Source of the DNA: Azospirillum sp. TSH64
GTDB taxonomy: Bacteria; Pseudomonadota; Alphaproteobacteria; Azospirillales; Azospirillaceae
Direction of reading: 5' to 3'
Assembly: GCF_003116035.1 (NCBI RefSeq)
Contig: NZ_LGQW01000015.1
Coordinates: forward strand, 6,654,599 to 6,718,598
DNA: 64,000 nucleotides
Positions 20,101 through 28,200 of this stretch are shown here, in pieces (positions within the stretch are counted from its first letter, which is position 1; each line of letters opens with the position of its first letter). The position numbers and the translations under genes are program-made. Under the pieces are notes generated by a model, which worked only from the letters and a program-made list of their open reading frames with translations, was not told where the DNA came from and ran no database searches.

Positions 20101-22465
20101 TGAAGCCGCCGAAGCCGCTCAGCGCCTCGGTGACGATGTCATACTCGGCGATGTCGGCGGCGGCCTGGGTCAGGGCGTCCTGCTGGTACTGCGGCAACTC
20201 GTCGAAGTTGGGGTTGAGCGTGACCAGATCGTTCAGCTTCTCCGCCAGCCCGGCGGCGATCTGGGTTCCCACCAGCGACCGGCCGCTGATGACCTCGCTC
20301 TTGGCGCCGATGGCTGTGCCGGTCCAGCTGTAGTCGAATCCCTCCAGCGTCCAGCCGTCGAGCATGCCGGATGCGGTGTCCGCGGTCGGATACCAGGTGA
20401 CCTGCCAGTCGATGTAGAGCGGCGTCCAGGGCGGCGACCAGGGCAGCACCGACCGCTTCAGCGGCACGACGCCGGTGAAGCCGACGGCGGCGCCCACCGT
20501 CTCCTCGTTGTAGGGGGTGGCGGGGGTGGCGTTCCACGGTGCGGTCTGCTGGGCGGCGATGGTGGCGGCCAGCGTGTCCAGCTGCGCGGATGTCGGCGTG
20601 ACCCCGGCCTTCTGATAGGCGATGGCGGCCAGGAAGCGGGCGTTCGACGTGTCGAACAGCATCACCTCGACCAGATAGTCGGTCATCTCCTTCGGCACGC
20701 CGGAGTTGGCCGGCGGCAGGGTGGGGACGCGGCTGGTGAGGTCAGTGGCGTCGATGGTCTGGGTGGTGCCGCCGACCGGCTCGATCACCGTCAGCGCCGA
20801 CACCGTCTGGCCGGTGAAGCGGCTGAACAGGCTGTCCTCGGGGCCGCCGTCGGTTCCGGGCGGCAGCAGGCGGGTGTCCTGCTGGGCGCCGGCCACCATG
20901 ACCGTCGTCGCCGCCGGGGCGTGGAACCGCGTGTCGCCGTTGCTGGACAGCACGAACGCGGTGCCGAGCAGGCCCAGCAGGGCCGTCTTGTCGGTCTCGA
21001 CGGCGGCGGCCTGGGCGGTGCGTTGGGCATCGAGCGTCGTCAGGGTGGCCATGACCGCGTCGATGGCGTCCTGGACCGCCTGGCTATCCGGCGAGAAGGG
21101 ACCGAGCTGCTGGAGCTTGTAGACCAGCGCGAAGAGCTGCCAGACATTCGAGGCGATCAGCTGGCTGGTGCCGTCGAGCGCCGCCTGATCGTCGTTCAGC
21201 GCGGTCAGCGCCTGGGTCTGGGCCGGAGACAAATCCACCGTCTGCAAGGTCCGGCCGCGGTCGGAGGGATCGTAGTCGGGCCGCGCCACCAGCCAGACGG
21301 TGCCGCCGTCGGCCTTGGCGAAGCGCGCCTCCAGCGTCCGGGTGGCGAACACCGACGGCTGCTGGAGATAGTCGAACACCAGATCCTGCTGCACCGCGAG
21401 GATCAAATCCTCCAGATCGGGCTGCTTCAGGATATTCGCCATCCAGGCGGCGATCGCCTCGACGCCGGTGCCGCCGACGGCGACCGACACCGGATTCTGG
21501 CCGTTCAGCACCGGGTCGCGCGGGTAGCTCTGCTGCGGTCCGTTCCACGCCATGCCGAACACCATGCCGTGGCACAGCGTCTGGCTGGCGAGCTGCATCT
21601 GGATCGCCGGGATGGTCGCACCCCCGCTGATCGGATTGGCTGCCTGCCAGTCCTGCCAAGCCGCCTCCGCCGCCGCCAGCCCGGACTCGCCATGGACGTT
21701 GAGCAGCAGGGTGTTCAGGATCGACTGCCACTCGTCCTGGGTGGTGAAGCCCTGCGGGTCGGCGTCGGTGACGCCCAGCAGCGGATCGAAGCCCGAGGGG
21801 TTGTACCAGCCGAGCATGGCATAGGTGACGGTGCCCGCGGACACGTCCGACAGGCTGTCGTAGAAGCTCAGCACGTTCAGCGTGTTGTCGTAGGTGACCA
21901 CCCAGCTGACGGAGCCCGGCCCGACCGACCGCAGCAGCGGCTGCGCCGGACCGGCGGGATTGGTCCAGGCCTCGAACGCGAAGGCGCGCCCGACCCACTG
22001 GGTGTTGCCGGTCTGGACGGGATCGGGGTAGGTGTTGCTGCCCTCCCCCATGTCGCCCAGGAAATCGCCCTGCAACACCCACACGGTGAACACCGGAGCG
22101 GCGCCGGGCGTGGCGACCACCGAGCGGGCCACCAGCCAGCGGTTCGGGATCGGCGGGAACAGGACCGAGCCGTCGGGCTGCTGGTGCCCCTGGCGGTAAC
22201 CCATCGGCAGGGTCGCCTGCAAATGGGCGCCGGTGCCGGGCGGGGCGTTGGCGGGACGGAGCTGGAAGGGCTGCGGCTCGGGATCGACGTTCGCCGGAAC
22301 CTTGCGGTAGTCGATGGCGAGGTCGGCCCAGCTGCCCTGCTGGTTGGGAACGCCGACCAGCAAACATTCGATACTGATCGGCACGAACAGGCAGGGACCG
22401 GGCCACAGCGGGTCGACGATGGTGTCGGACGCGGCGGAGGCGGTGTTGGGTTGGGTATCCGTCAT
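17168..22465 (-). CDS. 1765-aa protein of unknown function with C-terminal Ig-like repeats
   Basis: I do not recognise the N-terminal 1300 residues (beginning after TNTASAASD-like linker with LWPGPCLFVPISIECLLVG); they contain alternating beta and short helical stretches and no Sec signal. The C-terminus carries three Ig-like beta units with the recurring G-x-S-x-x-L-x-W pattern: TVAQGQSTTLNWTVSGGS near 1458, DASAVLSWSSSY near 1545 and APGASVTVSYQTLNATSAT near 1695. Such repeats are common in surface and appendage proteins. ATG 22465 follows CGGAGCGC; a TTG at 22483 would overlap the upstream stop. Neighbours are the 366-aa unknown (14 bp upstream) and the ACP. A structural component is inferred. 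Confidence 0.8.
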   Translation of the reverse strand: MTDTQPNTASAASDTIVDPLWPGPCLFVPISIECLLVGVPNQQGSWADLAIDYRKVPANVDPEPQPFQLRPANAPPGTGAHLQATLPMGYRQGHQQPDGSVLFPPIPNRWLVARSVVATPGAAPVFTVWVLQGDFLGDMGEGSNTYPDPVQTGNTQWVGRAFAFEAWTNPAGPAQPLLRSVGPGSVSWVVTYDNTLNVLSFYDSLSDVSAGTVTYAMLGWYNPSGFDPLLGVTDADPQGFTTQDEWQSILNTLLLNVHGESGLAAAEAAWQDWQAANPISGGATIPAIQMQLASQTLCHGMVFGMAWNGPQQSYPRDPVLNGQNPVSVAVGGTGVEAIAAWMANILKQPDLEDLILAVQQDLVFDYLQQPSVFATRTLEARFAKADGGTVWLVARPDYDPSDRGRTLQTVDLSPAQTQALTALNDDQAALDGTSQLIASNVWQLFALVYKLQQLGPFSPDSQAVQDAIDAVMATLTTLDAQRTAQAAAVETDKTALLGLLGTAFVLSSNGDTRFHAPAATTVMVAGAQQDTRLLPPGTDGGPEDSLFSRFTGQTVSALTVIEPVGGTTQTIDATDLTSRVPTLPPANSGVPKEMTDYLVEVMLFDTSNARFLAAIAYQKAGVTPTSAQLDTLAATIAAQQTAPWNATPATPYNEETVGAAVGFTGVVPLKRSVLPWSPPWTPLYIDWQVTWYPTADTASGMLDGWTLEGFDYSWTGTAIGAKSEVISGRSLVGTQIAAGLAEKLNDLVTLNPNFDELPQYQQDALTQAAADIAEYDIVTEALSGFGGFMLMQQGQMTELTSDDPAIENWLELAPSVVPLPGSGTDGSAPGFYPVRSGHYVINQLWVVDAFGQILRTTNPGQDVLPIRSKSVTTPDAGGQDNKRFVQVAPRIQQPARVALSLLDAEDDEIPTNSSNLTSPVAGWLLPNHLDNSVQVFAADGTPLGEILPVETDTGRGIRWDPAPGLNLPLGSPPAIGNAHLLGFVQGLLAQGPVSGDQALQDLLDVIDVTLWRTTATPQPDGDNLAVLIGQPVAVVRADIALHLDGDPAYDQSWAATGQNDDGGVTAMPFPVYVGDIAYDGNGALGFFLDDDYSLLNPLRGFDTAFGTVRRALSSRTGNPRGNLGRAMARLPALLAGDSPATASGYLNPDPSFTLLPDGPVHRLTVLMDPRGSIPAVSGILPVETVSLPPGVVSAMNTLLATFRVGPLLIDPREVQMPLPGNVSGTWSWIARTGVTLWETVANLKSSQPQALLPTAIPSAREGWLGLVPTPSSGQSGGPLAAARPVADRTLAHMQFHERYKTMAAAAPTATTPAYYQYRFDPNSLIIGATTAPTLTITNPNASSALTGTQTIYVKIPVGTGADAIATSLGGVSVTTSTPTWLALPFFSTNPPYIKLTGPALAAGGSLSLYFNSLVVNDTVGTAAFPIQESFTSGGTTAVTIVKTNQPLAIQQFYANPITVAQGQSTTLNWTVSGGSYVLIQPGGIKRPVQGSSFTDSLQMPVSQAQTIYTLQLYTDDRQFKQAVATAYLGPVSATLSCDPTGPIDTDASAVLSWSSSYAVTPLYLSSPSGAQRVGAQGQQTVVPGSYLTGNQSSVTFSLQALGYQGPVDRTATVTFNPVRIRWFRYTDSTLTQVSYNVANPSPGSPTLSTSGQDYTLTAYGPGAGSGPLVAHLGPGPYLQVQLLSATPSPAAPGASVTVSYQTLNATSATLAVGNQTAISVPLDTTKQTGQATITAPSASTVLTLTISGNGQAPVSSELDLPVTTG

Positions 22466-22479
22466 GGTCTGCGCTCCGA

Positions 22480-23580
22480 TCAACCCGCGATCCGGCCCAC
22501 AACGGGGGCGGTGGATTCAGCCGGGGCGCTGGCGCCCCATTGGCCCGTCGGGGCGGTAACGCCCCACTGGAAGGACTGCATGCCGGCCGCCCGCACCATC
22601 TGCACGGCGAACTCGGCGGCGGTGAAGGTACCGGCGCTGTCCAGCGCGCCCAGCGTCTTCATGGCCGTCTGAAGCGACGTGGCCGAGGCGGCGACGTCGA
22701 GCACGCCGGCCGCAGCACCGCTCCGCATGGCGACCGCCGCCTGCTGGCCCTGGATCTGCTGGCCGGCGGGATAGCCGCCATAGCCGAGGCCGCGCAGGAA
22801 ACTCATGTAGCCGCTGGCGAAGCTGGTGGTCGGGCGGACGCCGAAATGCAGGCTTTCCGGCGGCTGGAGGAAGTTCACCACCCGGGGCAGCCCGTCGAAC
22901 AGGGCGATCAGCACATCGTCCGACAGGCGGTCGAGCCGAAGGAGCGGCAGCTTCTGGGTGGCGGCATCGTCGGCATAGGCGCTGACCTCCACCCCCGGCC
23001 AGCCGGAAACCGCGGCCGAGCGGATCAGCAGCCCGGTGATCGGGCCGGTCGCCGTTCCGCCCGCGGCAGTGGATTGGGCCGCCGCGGCCTTCAGCGCGGC
23101 ACCGGCGCGGCTGTGGCCGCTGGTCGCCTTGGCGCGCAAGGACGGGCGCACCGTCGAGCTGTGCGACAGCGCCTGATCGACCAGCTGTTCGATGGTCGCC
23201 ATCATCTGCACGGAATCGGCGCTGGTCGACAGCCCGATGCTCACCGCGCCCTCCAGCAGCCGGTGGATCCAGTTGAGGTCGACGTAGAAGAAGCGGATCG
23301 ACTCCTTGGGCAGCATCCGCCCGTCGGGCGTGATGTACTCGAACGGCACGCCGTAGAGCAGCGCCGCGCGGGCCAGCCAGTCGATGACGGCGGGCGGCGG
23401 GGCCGGCAGCTCGACGGTGGGCTGCGTGGCCGCCGCACCGGAGGCGGCGGGAGCGACGGCGGCCGGCAGGGCGACGCGGGCATGCGCCGGGCCGGAGCGC
23501 AGCGCGGCCAGCGCCGGGGCGGTCGCCGTGTCGATGAGCGCCTGCAAGGTGGCGGCGCGGTTGCTGATGGCACGGTCCAT
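22480..23580 (-). CDS. 366-aa protein of unknown function
   Basis: I do not recognise the family. The N-terminus (MDRAISNRAATLQALIDTA) is helical, then an Ala/Pro-rich linker and a mixed domain with WLARAALLYGVPFEYITPD, FFYVDLNWIHRLLEGAVSIG and DSVQMMATIEQLVDQALS. The middle has LSDDVLIALFDGLPRVVNFLQPPE followed by HFGVRP. No signal peptide or membrane span. Translation is coupled: 5 bp after the 536-aa gene, with GGAG ahead of the ATG, and 14 bp before the 1765-aa gene. Its place between large unknown proteins suggests an assembly or structural partner; no enzymatic motif was seen. Confidence 0.75.
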   Translation of the reverse strand: MDRAISNRAATLQALIDTATAPALAALRSGPAHARVALPAAVAPAASGAAATQPTVELPAPPPAVIDWLARAALLYGVPFEYITPDGRMLPKESIRFFYVDLNWIHRLLEGAVSIGLSTSADSVQMMATIEQLVDQALSHSSTVRPSLRAKATSGHSRAGAALKAAAAQSTAAGGTATGPITGLLIRSAAVSGWPGVEVSAYADDAATQKLPLLRLDRLSDDVLIALFDGLPRVVNFLQPPESLHFGVRPTTSFASGYMSFLRGLGYGGYPAGQQIQGQQAAVAMRSGAAAGVLDVAASATSLQTAMKTLGALDSAGTFTAAEFAVQMVRAAGMQSFQWGVTAPTGQWGASAPAESTAPVVGRIAG

Positions 23581-23585
23581 GACGA

Positions 23586-25196
23586 TCACTCCGCGGAAGG
23601 GCCGAATACGTGGTCGAGCAGCGCCTCCAGCGGATCGGCGGCGGCCTGGCTGTCGGTACTCCGCAGGCCGGCACTCCGCAGGCCGGGAGCCGCCGCGACC
23701 GGCGGCCGGTCCTCGCGGCGGATCCGGCGGGGAATGCCGGACAGGCTTCCGCCATCGGCGGCAGGGACCGTGGCCTCCCGCCCCGCCAGCCCGGCGAACG
23801 CCTCGGCCAGCGCCACGGCGGCGGTCTGGTGCGAGAGGGCCAGCGTGCGCCCGCCGCTCCCCGGCCCGGCGGCCGGCAGAGCCCGCATCGTCTCCGCCGT
23901 GACCGGCAGCGCATCGGCGATCTGCCCGAGCACCACATTGGCGGCGACCGCCTGGTGGAACTCCTTGCGCCACAGGAACATCAGCCGGGCGAAGGTGGAG
24001 TCCGACAGGGCGAGCAGCCGGCCGATCTGCCAGGCGGCGGCCTGCGACACGTCGAACAGCGCCGTGGTCGGGTCGTAGCGGATCGCCTGGTCGCTGAAGA
24101 CGAACGGTCCCAGCCCATCGGCCTTGGTCGGCACGGCACTGGCCGGGCCGCGATACCAGGCCGTCGCCTGTTCACCCACCCGCATGCGGTAGGTCAGCGG
24201 CACATAGCCCATCCCGAGCCCCATGGCGGCGATGGCGGACGGTTCGCTGGTGTCCCCGGAGCCGTTGCCGGAAGCCGGGATCGGCAGGTGGGGCATCTGC
24301 ACCAGATCGACGCCGCCATTGTCGGGCAGGGCCTGCATGATCTCGATGAAGTCGCCCTTCGACACATCGGCCTGCACCTTCCACCACGCCAGCGATGCGA
24401 AGCGGATGGTGGTGTAGGAGGCGGGAATGGTGCTGCCCGCCAGATGGTCCTGGTGCCCCTCCAGCGAGACCAGGAACAGGTAGTTCACCGCCCCCGGCTG
24501 AAGCGTCCGGTTGCCGACGACGATGGAGAAGGTGCCGTCCTCGTCGAGCCCCAGGATCTCCTTGTGATCGGTGTTGACCTCGCGCACATGGGCCAGCCAG
24601 GACAGGTCGGCCAGCGTCGGCGCCACCGACTGGAACAGCGTCACCGGCAAGTCCAGCAGCAGCAGCCCCGTCTGCATGTCGGCCTGCGAGACGCCCGACA
24701 GCTGCGGTCCCAGCACCGCCGGGTTCGTCGGCTGGACCAGATCGGACACCGTTCCGCTGTGTACGGGCGAGGGTGCGGCGACCGCGCCGGCCTCGCCGCC
24801 CAGTTCGGCGGCGGTCACCGTGAGCAGGCCGATCCACGGCGCCGGAACGCTGTCCGCGGGCGGGACGCTGCCGTCCAGCGTGCGCTCCCACGGCAGCGTG
24901 CGCCGGCGCAGCACCACATTGGGCAGCGTGTTCTCCCAGGAGCCCGTCTGGTTGGCCGGCGGCATCACCGATTGCAGGTCGCCGGGCGCCAGGGCGAAGC
25001 GCGGCCCCTGGATCTGCAACGTCTGCACCGCCGTGTAGGTGGGGGGCGTGTCCTGATCCTTGATGCCATCCACGGTCTGGGTGGCGCTCAGCCGATAGGT
25101 CCCGGCGGGCAGCGGCGGCAGGGCCGCCTGGCTGAACCGGATCTGGCCGGGTTGCAGCGCGTCGCCGTCACCGGCCAGCGCGATCGCGTTCGACAT
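23586..25196 (-). CDS. 536-aa protein of unknown function
   Basis: I do not recognise the family. The first about 120 residues are beta-rich (AGTYRLSATQTVDGI, then TAVQTLQIQGPRFAL), followed by NVVLRRRTLPWERTLDGS and PWIGLLTVTAAELGG, then a helical C-terminal region (AWQIGRLLALSDSTFARLMFLWRKEFH) and a Pro/Arg tail. No Sec signal. ATG 25196 follows AGGAAGGGGATC. It begins 72 bp after the DUF6603 giant, behind an intercistronic hairpin, and is tightly followed by the 366-aa gene. Membership of the same complex as its neighbours is inferred from operon position. Confidence 0.75.
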   Translation of the reverse strand: MSNAIALAGDGDALQPGQIRFSQAALPPLPAGTYRLSATQTVDGIKDQDTPPTYTAVQTLQIQGPRFALAPGDLQSVMPPANQTGSWENTLPNVVLRRRTLPWERTLDGSVPPADSVPAPWIGLLTVTAAELGGEAGAVAAPSPVHSGTVSDLVQPTNPAVLGPQLSGVSQADMQTGLLLLDLPVTLFQSVAPTLADLSWLAHVREVNTDHKEILGLDEDGTFSIVVGNRTLQPGAVNYLFLVSLEGHQDHLAGSTIPASYTTIRFASLAWWKVQADVSKGDFIEIMQALPDNGGVDLVQMPHLPIPASGNGSGDTSEPSAIAAMGLGMGYVPLTYRMRVGEQATAWYRGPASAVPTKADGLGPFVFSDQAIRYDPTTALFDVSQAAAWQIGRLLALSDSTFARLMFLWRKEFHQAVAANVVLGQIADALPVTAETMRALPAAGPGSGGRTLALSHQTAAVALAEAFAGLAGREATVPAADGGSLSGIPRRIRREDRPPVAAAPGLRSAGLRSTDSQAAADPLEALLDHVFGPSAE

Positions 25197-25233
25197 GTGG
25201 GATCCCCTTCCTCACGAACCTGTCCTGCCAATC

Positions 25234-25258
25234 GCCCCCACCCCGCCGGGGCGGGGGC
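25234..25258 (-). other. Intercistronic GC hairpin after the giant gene
   Basis: Arms GCCCCCACCCCG (25234-25245) and CGGGGCGGGGGC (25247-25258) pair with one mismatch across a single central base, so the actual hairpin would open a few pairs at the tip. It lies in the 72-bp gap between the 3247-aa gene and the 536-aa gene and has no U-tract, so transcript stabilisation or partial termination is possible. Confidence 0.4.
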
Positions 25259-25268
25259 ACCCGCACCG

Positions 25269-28200
25269 CTACGCCGCCTCGCTGCGGACGAACCGCAACA
25301 GGGTCGGGCCGCCGGCCTTCACCGATGCAACCCGTCCCAGGCCCTGGCCCGGACGCGGCGTCACGCTGCGCCCCAGCGCCGGGAGCGACAGCCCGTCCCA
25401 GCCGGCCTCGACCTCGGCCGGCGTGCCGGCCAGCCCGTAGACGCCGGCCAGCCCCTCGACGCCGCGCACCAGGACGGCATGCCGCTCCCCGTCACCGGCG
25501 ACTTCGGCGGCCCCCGTCGCGGCCAGAGCCGCGGCGTCGTAGAGCAGGATGGTGCCGTCACCGGCGGCGATCCGGGCCGCCGGGGTCGCCGCGACGCCGT
25601 ACTCGACCGTCCAGGGGGAACCGGTCGCGGCGATCTTCACCGTCGCCGCGTCGGCGTCCGCCCCGCGGTCCAGCACCACCGCGACGGTTCCGACGGTGTG
25701 GCCGAAGACCGTCTCCACCCAGCCCGGCGCGGTGCTGCCGACGCCGGTCTGGACGCGGTTGCGGGTCAGCATCGCCGCACCTTCCACCGGCCCCCGTGTC
25801 CCGATGGGCGCTGCAACCGGTGCCGCATCGCGCGAGCCGCGCTGCGGGCGCGGTCCGGCCTGGGGCCGCACGGTGCAGCCGCTGCCGAGCAGGGTGTAGC
25901 GGCCGACCTGGACCAGCGTGCTGTGCCGGTTCCAGCCCGCGACCGGCGCCGTCCCGGCACTGTCCATCCCGACCAGCGTCACCTGGGCGGTGTCGGTCGG
26001 CAGAGGTTCGGCAGCGCTGCCGGCCGGCGAGACCAGACGGCTGGACAGGATGCGGCCGGCCTTGTCGAAGGCATGCACCATCACCGGGGTTCCGCCCGTC
26101 AGTTCCAGCATCGGCGCCCCCGCACCCCGTCCGGCATCGAACACCGCGACGGATCCGGGCTGGAGGCTCAGGCCAGCCTCGATCGCGGACGGCGCAGTTC
26201 CCGCACCGGCGAGCGTCCGGGCACCGCCGCGCGTCGGGCGGACGTCGGCGTCGGCCCAGCGCATCGCCACCCGCGGCGCCGGCAGCAGCACCGATGCCTT
26301 ACCGGCCGCAGCGCCGGCCAACTGGATGCGCCGGGGCGCCGTTGCGGGCAGCGCATAGGCCTGCGAGGAACCGAGCAGCCGCGGAGCGAGCGGCCCCTCA
26401 ACCGCCGCAACCCTGGCGGCGCGCTTGGGCTGCGGCGCCGCCAGCGCCTGCGGACCGGAGGTCGCAAGGTCGAAGCCGAGCTTGGCGAGGCTGGGGGCGG
26501 CCTGGAAGATCTGGTCGGCGAAGCTGGCCATCACCGACAGGTTCTGGTCGACGATGACCGCGACCTGGGCGTCCTCCAGCGCCTGCATCACCTGGCCCCG
26601 CAGGGTCGAGGGCGTCGGCGCCATGATGCTTCCCATCAGCACGGCGAAACGGCCGTCCTGCGACAGCGCCGCCGGTGCGGTGTAGACGGGGGTGACGGCG
26701 AAGGGCAGCGGCAGCGGGTCGGCCTGCTCGTAGCCGAAGGAGGTGAGCAGGTCCATCGGCGCCAGCGTGTCGACCACATGGTCGCCGGTGGCGGCCAGGG
26801 TCATGCCGAAGGCGGCACCGGCGATGAAGTCGGAGGACGGCTTGCCCACCGGGTCGAAGGCCTGCGTCGACCACATCGCCGCCGCCGCACCGCCCGACAG
26901 GGTTGCCGGCGTCAGGCCGGGCCGGTCGATGGACAGGGTGCTCCAGGCCCCCTGGTCGTCCTGCGATTCCAGCGTCACCGCCATCCCGGTCGCGATGTCC
27001 GGCAAATCCATCGGCGGGATGCCCAGCGACGGGCTGGAGGCCTGATAGCTGGACTCCGCCACGGTGACGGTGGAGGCCGGCATCACCGACCGCAAATCGA
27101 TGGCGAAGGGGGCGGACTGGACCGTCGGCCCGAACTCCCCGGTTTCGCTCAGCAGGCCGCTGCTGACCTGGATGTTGACGACCACCTGGGTGGCGTCCGC
27201 ACCGTCCGTGTTGCCGGAGGATGTGCCGTCCCCCGCCGCCGCCAGCATCATCGACGCCGTCCGGGCATTCGCCAGGGGAGCCGTCTGCGAGTCCGGCTGC
27301 GGCAGCATGCGCGCCTCGAACTCCTCCCAGCTCAGCGGCTGGGTGCTGGACAGATCCTGATCCTGGTCGCCGAAGGGGATGGTGAAGGAGATGACGTACC
27401 AGCTGACCTTGACCTTGCCGGCGGTGGGCGGACCCCACAGTTCCAGCCCGGCCCCCAGCTCCGCGGTCAGCGTCACCTTGACGCCTGCGACCTCGAAGCC
27501 GAAGGACACGCCGACCGACACCTGCACCCCGGCATAGTAATAGAAGGGCTGCCAGGCGATCAGGAAGTCGGCCCCGGCGTTGAACCAGGCCTTCAGCGGC
27601 CCGGCCTTGAACAGCGCCTTCAGATAGCCGCCGGCCATGATCATCGACGGCGTCAGGGCGAAATAGGTGCCGCCCGACACGCCGACCGTCATCGCCGACG
27701 TGCTCAGCACCGGCCAGTCGAAGCCCAGGCGCGGCACGTTGGGGTAATGGTCCGGCGGCTGGAAGGACGGGTTGTAGCCGCCCAGCGTGATGACGAAGTC
27801 GCCGGCATAGGGGTTCGAGCCGAACCAGTATTTCGCGGCGAAGCCGCCGGTCAGCTTGCAGTCCTTCGCCAGCAGGAACGAGCTGGGGGTCAGCTGGGCG
27901 GTGACCGAGATCTCGCCCTCGTCCGGCTTGAACGAGGCGACCAGCGCCAGCTCGATGTAGGCCAGCGCCGAGGAGGGTGTGACCTGCGGCGGCAGGGTGG
28001 CGGTGGCGACGCCGATGACGTCGATCTCGAACTCCCGCCCGAACTTCACCAGCAGCATGGCGAAGACATCGAGGATCTGGAAGCTGGAGAATTTCAGGCC
28101 GGCGGCGACCCAATAGCTGCCGATCTGCGGATAGACGTCCTGCGACAGCACGGCGAGCGCGCTGGCCGGCGTCGGGTCGCTGCCGAAGGTCGCCTGGGAA

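Noticed and set aside
17321..22672. A plus-strand open frame of about 1780 codons opposite the 1765-aa gene
   Set aside because: Same antisense artefact: Gly/Arg/Asp-rich, no ribosome site, while the minus-strand gene has a good start and Ig-like repeats.
23080..23130. A GHSRAG sequence in the 366-aa protein resembling a lipase nucleophile elbow
   Set aside because: It lies in an Ala/Lys-rich helical stretch without a preceding beta strand or downstream Asp/His, so no hydrolase is claimed.
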